The notes under the pieces are model-generated. The model did no database searches. It saw nothing but the letters and a program-made list of their open reading frames with translations, and was not told where the DNA came from. A DNA stretch of 64,000 nucleotides from Aquamicrobium aerolatum DSM 21857 (GTDB lineage Bacteria > Pseudomonadota > Alphaproteobacteria > Rhizobiales > Rhizobiaceae), in the NCBI RefSeq assembly GCF_900113935.1, contig NZ_FORF01000001.1, forward strand, positions 62,001-126,000, in the 5' to 3' direction. This document shows positions 33,316 to 43,478 of this stretch, piece after piece. The translations under genes were made by a program, and so were the position numbers. The first letter of the stretch is position 1. Each line of letters begins with the position of its first letter.

Positions 33316-34962
33316 CTGACCGCTCAGCGCTTTTTCGATCAGGCCACGCGTGTTGTCGATGCCGTAAAGCGCCGCAAACGAGCCAAAACGCGGCCCGCGC
33401 TCCTGTCCGATCAGCACCTGATAGATCATCTGGAAGAAGGCGACCGAAACACCGGGTCCGCCTTCCGGGCTCTTCTTGCTATGGTCCTGATAACGCTCGA
33501 TATTGCGTGCGACGTCGAGCGCGGCGTTCTGGATCGCCTCGCCATCGGCGTCTGCCGGAAGGGTGCCAAGCTTGTCCGACAGCGCCTTGAGCGCCTCCGT
33601 CTCGACCTCGTCGGCAGCACGGAACACCTTGGTTGGCCTGACGAAATCGTCGAAATAGCGGATCGCATAGCCAACCAGTCGGTCGAGTTCCGGATGGGTC
33701 TCCGGCGTCACGCCCTCAGCATGGCGCGAGATGAAGCCCCACAGTACCGCCTTGTCATGGGCGTTCGAGGCGCTGACCAGATTGAGCAGCAGCGCGAACG
33801 ACACCGGCAGGTCGATCACCGGCGGGTTGCCATTGTGGATGTGATAGACCGGATTGCCCAGACGCTCCTTCCAGCCCTGCCGCTGATAGGCGGAGAGGAA
33901 CTGGTAATATTCATCGACGGCGCGCGGAATGACGTCGAAATAGAGCTTCTTGGCCGTGCGCGGCTTCTGGAACATGTAGAGCGCAAGGCTTTCCGTCGGC
34001 GCGTAGGTCAGCCACTCGTCGATGGTCAAGCCGTTGCCCTTCGACTTGGAGATCTTCTCGCCGTTCTCGTCGAGGAACAATTCGTAGACGAAATGCTCCG
34101 GCGGACGCCCGCCGAGCGCCTTACAGATGGAATCGTACACGCCCATGTTCGGGCCGTGGTCCTTGCCGAACATTTCGAAATCGACGTTGAGTGCCGCCCA
34201 GCGCGCGCCGAAATCGGGCTTCCACTGCAGCTTCACATTGCCGCCAAGGATCGACTGGGTGACTTCCTCGCCGTCCGGATCGTCATAGGTGATGGTCGCG
34301 TTGACGGCATCGACCTTCTTGATCGGCACATAGAGAACCTGGCCGGTCTTGGGTGAGATCGGCAGGAACGGCGAATAGGTCGCGCGGCGCTCTTCGCCGA
34401 GCGTCGGCAGCATGATGTCCATGATGGCGTCATAGCGCTCGGCAACGCGGCGCAGGATCGGGTCGAACTTGCCCGACTTGTAAAATTCCGTCGCGCTTTC
34501 AAAGTCATAGTCGAAGCCGAACGTGTCGAGGAAGCGGCGCAACATGGCGTTGTTATGCGCGCCAAAGCTGGCATGCTCGCCGCCGAACGGGTTCGGCACG
34601 ACGGTCAGCGGCTTGTGCAGATGCGGCTCGAGGAACGAACGGTCCGGCACGTTGTCCGGGATCTTGCGCATGCCGTCCATGTCGTCGGAGAACGACAGCA
34701 GGCGTGCGGGAACCTTGCCTTCGGTGAGGATGCGGAAGGCATGCAGCACCATCGTGGTGCGCGCCACTTCGCCGAATGTGCCGATATGCGGCAGGCCGGA
34801 GGGGCCATAGCCGGTCTCGAACAGGACGACCTGCGGCCAGTCCTTGCCCTCATACCGTTTGACGATCTTGCGAGCCTCCTCGAACGGCCATGCTTTGCTC
34901 TCCTGCGCGGCGGCGAGGATTTCAGGCGAAAGCGTGAGCGAGTTGGATCGCGTATCAGTCAT
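33304..34962 (-). CDS. lysK: Lysyl-tRNA synthetase, class I
   Basis: This 552-residue cytoplasmic enzyme charges tRNA-Lys. It is the class I type found in archaea and many alphaproteobacteria, unrelated to E. coli LysS. The HIGH-type motif is [15 protein letters not shown] (about residues 54-68), and the KMSKS-type motif is [13 protein letters not shown] (about 304-316). The ATG at 34962 has AGGAAG upstream and gives MTDTRSNS; the open frame continues 29 codons upstream without family character. No class II lysS is visible in this window. Confidence 0.95.
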   Translation of the reverse strand: MTDTRSNSLTLSPEILAAAQESKAWPFEEARKIVKRYEGKDWPQVVLFETGYGPSGLPHIGTFGEVARTTMVLHAFRILTEGKVPARLLSFSDDMDGMRKIPDNVPDRSFLEPHLHKPLTVVPNPFGGEHASFGAHNNAMLRRFLDTFGFDYDFESATEFYKSGKFDPILRRVAERYDAIMDIMLPTLGEERRATYSPFLPISPKTGQVLYVPIKKVDAVNATITYDDPDGEEVTQSILGGNVKLQWKPDFGARWAALNVDFEMFGKDHGPNMGVYDSICKALGGRPPEHFVYELFLDENGEKISKSKGNGLTIDEWLTYAPTESLALYMFQKPRTAKKLYFDVIPRAVDEYYQFLSAYQRQGWKERLGNPVYHIHNGNPPVIDLPVSFALLLNLVSASNAHDKAVLWGFISRHAEGVTPETHPELDRLVGYAIRYFDDFVRPTKVFRAADEVETEALKALSDKLGTLPADADGEAIQNAALDVARNIERYQDHSKKSPEGGPGVSVAFFQMIYQVLIGQERGPRFGSFAALYGIDNTRGLIEKALSGQLVA

Positions 34963-35125
34963 TGAGGGCTTCCTGTGAGAGTTTGCGGGCACTGGGCCAG
35001 TGCGGGGCCAGCGCTCGCAAGCTCTAGGCTTGGTTTCGCAAAACGTCAATGTTTGCGCGGGTTTTACGTTGCGATGCGGCCTGTGCGCACCTATTTTCGG
35101 CCCAGTTCAAACGATGGAGAACCCC

Positions 35126-35539
35126 ATGTCAAAACCTACACCGCAAGAAGCGCTCGTCTATCTGATGGTCATCATGTCGGCGGCCGACCGCGATATGGGA
35201 GACCGGGAGCTGGCGCGGATCGGTGCGATCATCCGCACGCTGCCGGTGTTTGAGGGGTTCCCGCAGGCCCGCACGCTTGAAGTGGCGCAGCAATGCCAGC
35301 AATTGCTTCAGGAAGAAGCCGGTCTTGGTGGCCTGCTGGCGTTGATCAGGTCGGCGCTAAGCGACGAGCTTCGCGAGACGGCCTATGCGCTCGCGGTTGA
35401 AGTTGCTGCTGCCGATATGTCGGTGAAGGAGGAGGAAACGCGCGTGCTCGATATCGTGCGGGATCAGTTTGCAATCGATCCGCTGGTGGTTGCGGCGATC
35501 GAAAGCTCGGCTGCCATCCGTCATCGCCGGGCAGCCTGA
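35126..35539 (+). CDS. TerB-like (tellurite resistance) domain protein
   Basis: This 137-residue all-helical cytoplasmic protein fits the TerB/DjlA-N fold: YLMVIMSAADRDMGDRELAR (about residues 10-30) and YALAVEVAAADMSVKEEETR (about 88-107) are the two metal-site-like acidic helices. The name derives from tellurite operons, but single TerB proteins in alphaproteobacteria have no proven link to tellurite. The ATG at 35126 has GGAG upstream. It is monocistronic between lysK and a convergent solute-binding gene. Confidence 0.8.
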   Translation: MSKPTPQEALVYLMVIMSAADRDMGDRELARIGAIIRTLPVFEGFPQARTLEVAQQCQQLLQEEAGLGGLLALIRSALSDELRETAYALAVEVAAADMSVKEEETRVLDIVRDQFAIDPLVVAAIESSAAIRHRRAA

Positions 35540-35579
35540 CCGTATCCAGGGGCGCAGCGTCTCGTTCGGGGCGCTGCGC

Positions 35580-36422
35580 TCAGTAGAAGCTGATCGGAAA
35601 GTGACGCAGATAGAGTTCGGCGAAGGTGCCGTTGACCGTCAGGTCACGCAACGCATAGTCGAATGCCTCGGCAAGCAGGGCTTTCGTGTGCGGGACGGCG
35701 ATGGCAAGGCCGGAGCCGAGAAATTCCGGCGCGATATAGGGGCCGCCGACGAAATGGCAGCAATCCTGCGAATTGCTTCCGGCCAGCCAGAAAGACAGGC
35801 GCATGCCGTCGCCGAATATGCCGTCGAGCTTGCCGCCACGCAGCCCCTCAAACAGCCATTCAGGCCGCGCGAAGGTCACCACCTGGGCATCGGGGAAGTA
35901 GGTGCGGAGCATGGCCTCATGGGCAGACCCGGCCAGAACGCCGATGCGCCGGCCCGCCACGGTGCTGTGCATCGGCTCGGCCAATGTTGACGAGCGCGGT
36001 ACGGCGAAGCGGGCGGGGAAGCGCAGATAAGGACGTGAAAACGCATAGCCGGTGCGTGTTTCAGCTGTCACCGGCGTGCCGGCGATGAGAGCTTCGCCCT
36101 GACCGGAGCCGATCGCCTCTTCCAGTTCGTCCCATGGCAGTGCCTGAATCTGGCACAGGTCGGCAATCTGCAATTCACGACAGATGGCGCGGACCAGATC
36201 GACGTGAAAGCCGGTCAGTCGCCCTTCGGCATCCAGATAGTTGAATGGCGGAAAATCGACGGTCGTCAGGAAGCGCACCCGTTCGACCGATGACAGGTCG
36301 GGCCGCGAGAGCCGTTCCTTCTCGTCCCAGTAGTCCGGGATGGCTGGTTGCGCCAGCGCGGATATGACCCACGCTGACAGCGCCAGAGCGGACAGGACAG
36401 CGATTTTCAGCAGATCATTCAT
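35580..36422 (-). CDS. Periplasmic amino-acid-binding-like protein (solute-binding family 3)
   Basis: This 280-residue protein has a signal peptide (MNDLLKIAVLSALALSAWVI...) and an SBP_bac_3 domain. VRFLTTVDFPPFNYLDAEGR (about residues 48-67) and LTGFHVDLVRAICREL are the usual N-terminal strands, and YLRFPARFAVPRSS follows. A Cys pair (DCCHFVGG) near residue 220 is unusual. No permease or ATPase gene is adjacent, so it may serve a transporter encoded elsewhere or act as a sensor-type binding protein. The ATG at 36422 is chosen for its signal peptide. Confidence 0.83.
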   Translation of the reverse strand: MNDLLKIAVLSALALSAWVISALAQPAIPDYWDEKERLSRPDLSSVERVRFLTTVDFPPFNYLDAEGRLTGFHVDLVRAICRELQIADLCQIQALPWDELEEAIGSGQGEALIAGTPVTAETRTGYAFSRPYLRFPARFAVPRSSTLAEPMHSTVAGRRIGVLAGSAHEAMLRTYFPDAQVVTFARPEWLFEGLRGGKLDGIFGDGMRLSFWLAGSNSQDCCHFVGGPYIAPEFLGSGLAIAVPHTKALLAEAFDYALRDLTVNGTFAELYLRHFPISFY

Positions 36423-36731
36423 GGCGCGCCGGATTGCAGGGGGCTGGTCTTTTATTCGCGCCTGCCGCCGCCGTGTCAACCGCGACACGGGGCCGTAGGG
36501 TCCATCCAGGCGATGCGGCAAGGATGGATCAAATATAGCTGCAAGCAAAGCGACTCATCATGCTTAACGAAGTCTTGCCAGAAAAGATTATTGGAATAGA
36601 CTTCAATTCGGGTGGGCTGGATAGATGAATAATCTCGTCAATTTTCGAATTGAACGTCCAGGCTTTGTTGTGTCGCGGCGGGCGTCGACCTGCCCTGCGA
36701 TGAGAAACCCCGCACAGCTGATGCGGCGGCG
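36423..36731. other. AT-richer divergent intergenic region
   Basis: These 309 bp separate the solute-binding gene from the glycosyltransferase gene. The middle part (36530-36660) is clearly richer in A and T. It holds a small hairpin with arms TCAATT/AATTGA around TTCG (36638-36653). No small gene is supported. Promoters for both directions are expected here, but no hexamer pair is convincing. Confidence 0.5.
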
Positions 36732-38789
36732 ATGGTAGCGCCGGCGCCACATCGCGAAAAATTCCCGCACGGACTGGCGGGTGTGGCGAGCGTGTGGCGC
36801 GGCGGACGGATGATGGCGCCGGCACGTCGCCCGGACCTGCGCGGATCGCGTGACATGCCGCGCAATGTGGATGCGATCCTGGCGGTCATGGTGCCATGGC
36901 AAGCCATACTCGATCGGCTCAATATCTCACGGGTGCAGGCCTATGACCTTGCCGAGCGTGCTTTGTCCAATGGCTCCAGTTTCCTGCAGGAATGGCTTGT
37001 CTCGGGTCTGAACGGCGATGTCGAGATCTATCGCGCGATTGCGGATTATCTCGGGCTGGGGTTCCTGCCGGAGATCGCGCCGGACCGGCTGGTGCTGAAC
37101 GAGCGCCAGTGTCTCGATCTGCTGCGCCAGAGCGCGTCGCCACGGGTCGTGCCCTTGGCGCAGGCGGGCGGAAAGCTGCAATTTGCGCTGGTCGACGGCA
37201 ATCTCGACATTTCTGCGCTGCGCGAACGCCTGACGCGCAATCCAGGGCTACGCCAGCGTCTGCATGTCGGGACACCTTCCATGTTGCGCCGGGCTCTGTT
37301 TGTGCGCTGTGAAGAGCGGCTGCTGGAAGATTCACGCCATTCGCTGTTTCGCAGCCGACCGGAATTGTCGGCGCGTCTGGTGGCGAATGGCTGGCAGGGG
37401 GCGATGGCGGCGACACTCGTGCTGGTCCTTGTCTGGGGCATGCTGGTTGCACCATGGGTGACGCTCGCTGCGCTCAATCTCATCGCTGCGCTGACGTTTT
37501 GCGCCTGTCTTCTGTTGCGGTTGTTTGCGGTCAAGGGTGCCGGGCCTCTCGATCTTGCGCCGCTGCCACCGCCCCAACGCGCGCAGATGCCGGTCTATTC
37601 GGTGCTGGTAGCGCTGCGCAAGGAGCGCGCGGTGCTGCCGCAATTGCTGGTGGCGCTCGGCCAACTGCAATGGTCGCGCACCCGGCTGGAGATCAAGCTG
37701 GTGTGCGAGTGTGACGACGTGGAAACGCTGAGCGCACTGAAGGCGATGCAGCTGCGCGGCAATATCGAGATCATCGAAGTGCCGCCATCGGAGCCGCGCA
37801 CCAAGCCGAAGGCGCTGGCCTATGCGCTGGCGGCCTGCAGTGGCGAGTTTGTCACGCTCTACGATGCCGAAGACCGTCCGCACCCGCTGCAACTGGTCGA
37901 AGCCTGGCAGCGCTTCGCCATCGAAAGCGATGAGATGGCCTGCCTGCAGGCGCCGCTGGTGATCACGAACATCGCCCACAGCGGTGTCGCGCGGATGTTC
38001 GGCTTTGAATATTCCGGTCTGTTTCGCGGCCTCTTGCCCTGGCTGGCGCGCCGCAGGCTGGTGACGCCGCTGGGTGGGACATCGAACCATTTCCGGATGG
38101 CAGCACTGCGCAAGGTCGGCGGCTGGGATCCATACAATGTGACCGAAGACGCGGATCTCGGCCTGCGGCTGCGCCGCTATGGATATCGCACCGGAACGCT
38201 GTCCTATCCCACTTTCGAAGATGGGCCGGAGGATGTCGCGACATGGTTCCCGCAGCGGGTGCGCTGGTTCAAGGGCTGGCTGCAAACCTGGCTCGTGCAT
38301 ATGCGCGACCCGGCGGTGTTGCGGCAGGAGCTGGGGCTGGGCAACTTTCTGGTGACCCAGGTGCTTTATCTGGGCATGGTGCTGTCGGCGCTCGTGCATC
38401 CCGTGGTGCTGGGCACGGTGTTGCTGTCGGCGCTGCGACTGACGATCATCGCTCCGACTGCACTCGATATTGCGCTGCTGATCTTTGCCGCGGTGAGCGT
38501 GGCGGGCGGATATGGCGTCTTCATCTGGCTGGGCGGGGTGACGCTGGGCCGCGGCGAGCGACGCGGGTTCTGGCGCGTCGTCGCCATGACCCCCGGTTAC
38601 TGGCTGCTGCTGTCAGGCGCAGCGTGGCGCTCGCTGTGGGAAATCCATCGGCGACCGCACCACTGGGCAAAGACGGCGCATCTGCCCGCCCGTCCCATCG
38701 TGGTCGTCAGCCAGGCCAGGAAACCTCAAGGGCCGCCGATGATTGCCGCGTCTTCCTCGCCGATAGCGCTTTCGTCCCGACCATCATAG
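36732..38789 (+). CDS. Family 2 glycosyltransferase with N-terminal GspE_N/MshEN-like domain
   Basis: This 685-residue inner-membrane protein has an N-terminal region (about residues 45-200) resembling the type II secretion GspE N-terminal/MshEN fold: [20 protein letters not shown], then [20 protein letters not shown] and [21 protein letters not shown]. Two membrane helices (about 220-265) precede the GT2 domain with YDAED (DxD), [16 protein letters not shown] and QRVRWFKGW (QxxRW), and four further helices follow. Such enzymes polymerise beta-linked sugars. MshEN domains can bind c-di-GMP, but the binding residues are not clear here. The start is uncertain. The last 64 bp overlap the convergent ppk2. 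Confidence 0.85.
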   Translation: MVAPAPHREKFPHGLAGVASVWRGGRMMAPARRPDLRGSRDMPRNVDAILAVMVPWQAILDRLNISRVQAYDLAERALSNGSSFLQEWLVSGLNGDVEIYRAIADYLGLGFLPEIAPDRLVLNERQCLDLLRQSASPRVVPLAQAGGKLQFALVDGNLDISALRERLTRNPGLRQRLHVGTPSMLRRALFVRCEERLLEDSRHSLFRSRPELSARLVANGWQGAMAATLVLVLVWGMLVAPWVTLAALNLIAALTFCACLLLRLFAVKGAGPLDLAPLPPPQRAQMPVYSVLVALRKERAVLPQLLVALGQLQWSRTRLEIKLVCECDDVETLSALKAMQLRGNIEIIEVPPSEPRTKPKALAYALAACSGEFVTLYDAEDRPHPLQLVEAWQRFAIESDEMACLQAPLVITNIAHSGVARMFGFEYSGLFRGLLPWLARRRLVTPLGGTSNHFRMAALRKVGGWDPYNVTEDADLGLRLRRYGYRTGTLSYPTFEDGPEDVATWFPQRVRWFKGWLQTWLVHMRDPAVLRQELGLGNFLVTQVLYLGMVLSALVHPVVLGTVLLSALRLTIIAPTALDIALLIFAAVSVAGGYGVFIWLGGVTLGRGERRGFWRVVAMTPGYWLLLSGAAWRSLWEIHRRPHHWAKTAHLPARPIVVVSQARKPQGPPMIAASSSPIALSSRPS

Positions 38790-39610
38790 GGAATCGAAAG
38801 CAACAGGCGGCGGATGACGGCAAGGCGCGCGCGACGTTTGTCATTGGCCTGCACCACGATCCACGGTGTGTCCTGCGTGTGGGTGCGTTCGAACATCTCG
38901 TCACGCGCTTTCGTGTAGTCGTCCCACTTCTCGATGCCGGCAATGTCGATTGGCGAGAATTTCCAGCTTTTCAGCGGGTCGTGGCGGCGATCATGAAATC
39001 GCCTGAGCTGGGTTTCCTGGCCGATGGCGAGCCAGACCTTGAAGAAGCGGATGCCGTCGGCGACGATGCCGCGCTCGAAATGTGGTGCTTGCTCAAGGAA
39101 CAGCTCATGCTGTTGCGGGGTGCAAAAGCCCATCACCGGCTCAACCCCGGCGCGATTGTACCAGGACCGGTCGAAGGTGACGAATTCCCCCGCCGTGGGG
39201 AAGTGAGCGACATAGCGCTGGAAGTACCACTGCCCGCGTTCGGTCTCGGTCGGTTTGGGCAACGCAACGTTGCGCGCGGTGCGCGGGTTCATGTACTGGC
39301 GCATGGCTGCGATCGTGCCACCCTTGCCGGCGGCATCACGCCCCTCGAACAGGATCATTACGCGTTCGCCGGCGCTTTGCAGCCAGTATTGCAGCTTCAC
39401 CAGTTCGATCTGCATGCGCTCGAGCGCCTGCTCGTAATCTTCGCGCTTCATGCGCTTGTCATAGGGGTAGCCACCAGCACTCAGGTCGCTGTCATCGATC
39501 CAGTTCGGCAATTTTGGGTCGTCGATGTCGAAGGTGCGTTTCTGGCCGTTGATTTTCAGCTTGATCGGCTTGGGTTTGGTCGAGGACTGCGATTTGCCAG
39601 CTTTTGCCAT
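38726..39610 (-). CDS. ppk2: Polyphosphate kinase 2
   Basis: This 294-residue enzyme belongs to the PPK2 family (P-loop kinase fold), which uses polyphosphate to phosphorylate nucleotides. The Walker A is [12 protein letters not shown] (about residues 82-93). The lid and Walker B regions are [20 protein letters not shown] (about 145-164), and [19 protein letters not shown] lies in the middle. The length and a single PPK2 domain suggest the class I type that prefers nucleoside diphosphates. The ATG at 39610 has GGAAAA upstream. It is divergent from apaG and convergent with the glycosyltransferase gene, whose end it overlaps. Confidence 0.94.
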   Translation of the reverse strand: MAKAGKSQSSTKPKPIKLKINGQKRTFDIDDPKLPNWIDDSDLSAGGYPYDKRMKREDYEQALERMQIELVKLQYWLQSAGERVMILFEGRDAAGKGGTIAAMRQYMNPRTARNVALPKPTETERGQWYFQRYVAHFPTAGEFVTFDRSWYNRAGVEPVMGFCTPQQHELFLEQAPHFERGIVADGIRFFKVWLAIGQETQLRRFHDRRHDPLKSWKFSPIDIAGIEKWDDYTKARDEMFERTHTQDTPWIVVQANDKRRARLAVIRRLLLSIPYDGRDESAIGEEDAAIIGGP

Positions 39611-39754
39611 GGGTGGTTTTCCTCTGCGTGACGGCGATGCTATGTCCGTGTCTCGTGCCGGTCCAGCGCATTTTTGGCTGCTGCGGCACGCAGGTTTCTC
39701 TTGAGTTTCGACCCGGCGGGTCCATATGCAAATATGAGGAAGCGGAAAAACTGC

Positions 39755-40147
39755 ATGTATCGAAGCACCACACGCGATGTCGACGTCGAGGTCGTCCCGT
39801 TCTATCTGGCCGACCGTTCCAGCCCGGAAGACAACCACTATGTCTGGGCCTATCAGGTGACGATCTCCAACAAGTCGCAGGAGCCGTTGCAACTGATCGA
39901 GCGCTACTGGCGTATCACCGACGCGGCAGGCAAGATCGAGGAAGTGCACGGGGCAGGGGTGGTCGGAGAAAAGCCGGAAATCGCGCCCGGCGACGCATTC
40001 CAGTACACGTCCGGCTGTCCGCTGCGAACGCCGTCCGGCTTCATGGTCGGCACCTATACGATGCAGACGAAGCTGGGCGAGCGGTTCGATGTTGCGATTC
40101 CGGCATTCTCGCTCGACATGCCCGAAGCACGCCCCTCGATCAATTGA
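39755..40147 (+). CDS. apaG: ApaG (Co2+/Mg2+ efflux-linked protein)
   Basis: This 130-residue protein has the single fibronectin-III-like ApaG domain. The family pattern includes [40 protein letters not shown] with the GxGxxG element GAGVVGEKP, and [20 protein letters not shown]. Length is exactly typical. The biochemical function is unsettled; mutants elsewhere affect Co2+ resistance and Mg2+ efflux. The ATG at 39755 has GGAA upstream. Confidence 0.96.
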   Translation: MYRSTTRDVDVEVVPFYLADRSSPEDNHYVWAYQVTISNKSQEPLQLIERYWRITDAAGKIEEVHGAGVVGEKPEIAPGDAFQYTSGCPLRTPSGFMVGTYTMQTKLGERFDVAIPAFSLDMPEARPSIN

Positions 40148-40156
40148 TGCGGGTGG

Positions 40157-40288
40157 TCAGCGTTTGGGCGCGGGCAGGCGGCGCGGTTTCGCATCGCTGT
40201 CAGCCAGCTTTGCAGGTTGCAGCAGCTGGTTTTCCTGACAGATTTTCCACAAGGCCCATGAACCCAGAGCCAGAAGAAGCAATCGCAT
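40157..40288 (-). CDS. Small 43-residue membrane protein
   Basis: This is a short ORF starting MRLLLLALGSWALWKICQEN, a single hydrophobic helix followed by a hydrophilic tail ending in RRLPAPKR. A GGAG ribosome-binding site lies 8 bp before the ATG, and the stop lies just beyond the convergent apaG stop. I do not recognise the family. The ribosome-binding site, composition and location in an otherwise empty gap support a real gene. Confidence 0.5.
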   Translation of the reverse strand: MRLLLLALGSWALWKICQENQLLQPAKLADSDAKPRRLPAPKR

Positions 40289-40371
40289 AGCCACATCTCC
40301 AAAATTGTCTCAGACAACTTGGAAGTGCGGCGGAAAGTTCCGTGGGTGCGCGAAATGATGTTTGCTGGCGG

Positions 40372-40632
40372 TCAGCCCGCGTCGGCGTCTTCCGGCTCGG
40401 GAAAAAGATCGGTGTCCATCAGGGCGCGGCCGAAACGGTAGAGAATGTCGGCGGCCAGATCGCGCTGCTCGCCCAGGAGGCGGTTATAGGCCTTGCCGGC
40501 GGCGAAATTCATCCGCCGATGGGCTTCCGGGTCAAGGTCGTGAATTGCCTGCGCAATACAGATCGCGATCTCGCAAACTGCCTCTGCGGTTTCCTCTCGC
40601 AATTCAGCGCGGGTTGCGGCCATGTCCGGCAT
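40372..40632 (-). CDS. Conserved-looking helical protein of unknown function
   Basis: This 86-residue protein, starting MPDMAATRAELREETAEAVC, is predicted to be all-helical and acidic, with no membrane helix or known motif that I recognise. The ATG at 40632 is preceded by AGGACC. The frame stays open a further 26 codons upstream to another ATG at 40710, so the start is not fixed. It lies in a row of small minus-strand genes between apaG and hslO. Confidence 0.55.
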   Translation of the reverse strand: MPDMAATRAELREETAEAVCEIAICIAQAIHDLDPEAHRRMNFAAGKAYNRLLGEQRDLAADILYRFGRALMDTDLFPEPEDADAG

Positions 40633-40752
40633 GCTGGTCCTGTCATCGCTCCTCTGGAGCCCGTCGGCATCAGCCGGTCCTTCCCACTCCAGTTGGATGC
40701 ACGATTGCACGCCATCCCTTGAGGTTTGATTAAGGCTGGAGGGCGCTGGAGA

Positions 40753-40914
40753 TCAGCGCACGAAGCGAGTGGAACATTCGTTGCCGGCCCATTGCTCGCA
40801 GGCGACGCGTTGTCCCTCAGGCCCGATGGCAAGTTCGGAATGCCTGACCAGCGACGAGAAGCCCCAGCCGAAGGCGGCGGCCATCGCAACAATGAGCAGA
40901 AATTTCGCGGTCAT
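40753..40914 (-). CDS. Small 53-residue secreted or membrane-tethered protein
   Basis: The ORF starts MTAKFLLIVAMAAAFGWGFS, a signal-peptide or anchor-like helix, and ends in a short polar part with two cysteines (VACEQWAGNECSTRF) that could form a disulfide in the periplasm. The GGGAG upstream is somewhat distant. The family is not recognised. It lies between the helical protein gene and the MliC-like gene on the same strand. Confidence 0.5.
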   Translation of the reverse strand: MTAKFLLIVAMAAAFGWGFSSLVRHSELAIGPEGQRVACEQWAGNECSTRFVR

Positions 40915-41026
40915 GATCGGTGTCCACTCCCAGTTCCCGACCCCCGCCGCAACGGGACTCTTGCGGCTAAAATCTTCATAAAATCTTGCCGCTAGCGTTA
41001 ATCTGTGAGGCCTTATTGTGGCTTCG

Positions 41027-41377
41027 TCACGAGGCCTCGCGGCAGGATATTGCGGGGGCGTCCTCGCCGCCTTCCATCAGGTCGTACAGATCGGCGCTGT
41101 CGCCCTTGGTCCACCAGATATATTGGCCGCCGGCATAACGCGCACCGGATGCCGACACGACGTTGGACGCCACGACCGTCTTGTCCTCGAACTCCAGCAG
41201 TGCCAGCGAAATGTCGCCGGCATTGATATAGCTGACATTGATGGTGCGATCACCGCAGGCATAGCTCGCCTCGACGGTCTCGGCCTCGACGCCTTCTGGC
41301 AGCGGGATTTCAAGGCTGGCCGCTGACGCTGTGGCGGCAAGGCCGACAAGCGTCAGGGCGGTAAGCAAACAACGCAT
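41027..41377 (-). CDS. MliC-like C-type lysozyme inhibitor
   Basis: This 116-residue protein has a signal peptide (MRCLLTALTLVGLAATASA) and an MliC/PliC-type beta-barrel. The characteristic run is VEASYACGDRTINVSYINAG, then VVASNVVSASGARYAGGQYI and WWTKGDSADLYDL, where SASGARY is the lysozyme-contacting loop. The mature N-terminus has no lipobox, so it should be a soluble periplasmic inhibitor that protects peptidoglycan from host or competitor lysozyme. The ATG at 41377 has GGAGAG upstream. Confidence 0.85.
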   Translation of the reverse strand: MRCLLTALTLVGLAATASAASLEIPLPEGVEAETVEASYACGDRTINVSYINAGDISLALLEFEDKTVVASNVVSASGARYAGGQYIWWTKGDSADLYDLMEGGEDAPAISCREAS

Positions 41378-41445
41378 CCGTACTCTCCAGTCTACAGTCC
41401 GGCGGACTATACAGGCAGTTTGCGGACAGAATAAAGCCCGTGCTG

Positions 41446-42438
41446 CTATTCGACCGGGGTCAGTTCTGCCGGGTCGAAGCTGTATTTTTTCGAGCAGAAC
41501 TGGCAGGAGACGTGAATCTGGCCGTCTTCGGTGCTCTCGGCGATCTCCTCGGCGGAAAAGCCCTGAAGGATGGTCTGCAGCTTTTCGCTCGAACAGCTGC
41601 ATTGATCGATGACGTGGACGCCTTCATAGACGCGCACGCCGTGCTCGTGGAACAGCCGGTAGAGCAGCCGTTCCGATCCAACCGTCGGATCGAGCAGTTC
41701 GTCCGCGCCGACAGTGCCGACCAGCGCCTGAACTTCAGCCCATGCGTCATCGACAGGCAGATGGTTCGAGCCATCATCGCCGTCGCCGCCGTGAAGGTCA
41801 GGGCCGCGCATGCGCTCTGGCGCTGTGGGCAGGAACTGCGTCAGCAGGCCACCGGCGCGCCAGCCTTCAGCGACAACCCCGTCCTCGCCGCGGACCATGT
41901 GGCGGGCGACCGACAGACGCACTTCCGTCGGAATCTGTTCCGATTGACGGAAATAGGTCCGCGCGGCCTCTTCGAGCGAGGTTGAATCGAGCTGCACGAT
42001 GCCCTGATAGCGCTGCATCCACTCGCCCTGATCGATGGTCAGGGCAAGGACACCAGCACCCAGAAGATCGGCAGGGGAAGCCTTGTCGGCGGCGATGGCT
42101 TCTTGCAGGCGGGTTTCATCGAAACGCGCATAAGCGCGCAGCGAGCCGGGTGTGGTGAAGTCGGCGACCAGCATGTCGACTGGACCGTCGGAGCGCGTCT
42201 GCAGGATGAACTTGCCATCGAACTTGAGCGACGTGCCAAGGAGAACGGTCAGCGCCATGGCTTCGCCGAGCAGCCGCGCGACCGGTTCGGGGTATTCATG
42301 ACGCGAAAGGATGGTGTCGACGATCGGCCCGAGCTGAACGATGCGGCCGCGCGCATCAAGCGCCGACACATCGAACGGAACTACATTGTCGTCACTGGCA
42401 AAACCGAAATCGCCAAGCTCTCTTGATACATCTGCCAC
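41446..42438 (-). CDS. hslO: Redox-regulated chaperone Hsp33
   Basis: This 330-residue cytoplasmic holdase is activated by oxidation. The C-terminal zinc-binding cysteines are present as QCSCSSEK and, 25-30 residues later, VSCQFCSKKYSF, which is the CxC...CxxC switch. The N-terminal chaperone domain starts NVVPFDVSALDARGRIVQLG. The start is GTG at 42438 with AGGA 10 bp upstream. It follows argF by 122 bp on the same strand, and a perfect CCGGGTG-A-CACCCGG palindrome (42468-42482) lies in that gap. Confidence 0.95.
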   Translation of the reverse strand: MADVSRELGDFGFASDDNVVPFDVSALDARGRIVQLGPIVDTILSRHEYPEPVARLLGEAMALTVLLGTSLKFDGKFILQTRSDGPVDMLVADFTTPGSLRAYARFDETRLQEAIAADKASPADLLGAGVLALTIDQGEWMQRYQGIVQLDSTSLEEAARTYFRQSEQIPTEVRLSVARHMVRGEDGVVAEGWRAGGLLTQFLPTAPERMRGPDLHGGDGDDGSNHLPVDDAWAEVQALVGTVGADELLDPTVGSERLLYRLFHEHGVRVYEGVHVIDQCSCSSEKLQTILQGFSAEEIAESTEDGQIHVSCQFCSKKYSFDPAELTPVE

Positions 42439-42560
42439 GGGGCCTGTCCTGTCTGTGCGCTCGCGCGCCGGGTGACACCCGGCGGCATGGAATGGCGCGC
42501 GCTATAACATCATCTTGCGGATGAGCGAAGACCGACAGATAGGAGCAGGTCTGCCGGCGT

Positions 42561-43478
42561 TCAAGCGCCGAAGCACCAGGCAAGGATCGCCTTCTGCGCG
42601 TGCAGACGATTTTCGGCCTCATCGAAGACCACCGAGTTCGGCCCGTCGATCACGGCATCGGTGACTTCCTCGCCACGATGGGCCGGAAGGCAGTGCATGA
42701 ACAAGGCGTCGGACTTTGCATGCGACATCAGCTCTTCGTTCACCTGATAGGGCTGGAAGACGTTGTTGCCACGCGCACGGTGCTCCTGACCCATCGAGAC
42801 CCAGGTGTCGGTGACCACGCAGTCGGCGTCCTTGACCGCCTCGGTGGCCGAACGCATCAAGCGCACTTCACCGCCATTGGCATTGGCCCAGTCGACATAG
42901 TGCTGCGCCGGCTCGCTGCCCTCCGGCACCGCGACATTGACGCGGAAGCCAAAACGGGCCGAAGCTTCCATCAGCGAATGAAGGACGTTGTTGCCGTCGC
43001 CGGTCCAGGTGAAGAGTTTGCCTTTCACCGGGCCACGATGTTCCTCATAGGTCATGATGTCGGCCATGATCTGACACGGATGGGTGTCGTCGGTCAGCGC
43101 GTTGATGACCGGCACGGTGGCGTGCTCGGTTAGTTCCAAGAGGCGTGCATGTTCGGTGGTGCGGATCATGATCGCATCGACATAGCGCGACAGCACCTTG
43201 GCGGTGTCGGCGATGGTTTCGGAGCGGCCAAGCTGCATTTCCGTGCCGGTGAGCATGATGGTTTCGCCGCCGAGCTGGCGCATGCCGACATCGAAGGAAA
43301 CGCGCGTGCGCGTGGAGGGCTTTTCGAACACCATGGCCAGCGCCTTGCCGGCGAGCGGGCGCTGGGTTTCGGTGCCCGACTTCAGGCGCAGCTTGCGCGC
43401 GCGCGCATCATCAAGAATGCCGCGCAGATCGTGGCTGGGGATGCTCGAAAGATCGGTGAAATGCCTGAATGTGTTCAC
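42561..43478 (-). CDS. argF: Ornithine carbamoyltransferase
   Basis: This 305-residue enzyme makes citrulline from ornithine and carbamoyl phosphate in arginine synthesis. The carbamoyl-phosphate site is [16 protein letters not shown] (about residues 51-66), with [14 protein letters not shown] near 135. The ornithine-site motif is [18 protein letters not shown] (about 260-277). The start is GTG, overlapping the argD stop as GTGA, so the two genes are coupled. Confidence 0.97.
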   Translation of the reverse strand: MNTFRHFTDLSSIPSHDLRGILDDARARKLRLKSGTETQRPLAGKALAMVFEKPSTRTRVSFDVGMRQLGGETIMLTGTEMQLGRSETIADTAKVLSRYVDAIMIRTTEHARLLELTEHATVPVINALTDDTHPCQIMADIMTYEEHRGPVKGKLFTWTGDGNNVLHSLMEASARFGFRVNVAVPEGSEPAQHYVDWANANGGEVRLMRSATEAVKDADCVVTDTWVSMGQEHRARGNNVFQPYQVNEELMSHAKSDALFMHCLPAHRGEEVTDAVIDGPNSVVFDEAENRLHAQKAILAWCFGA

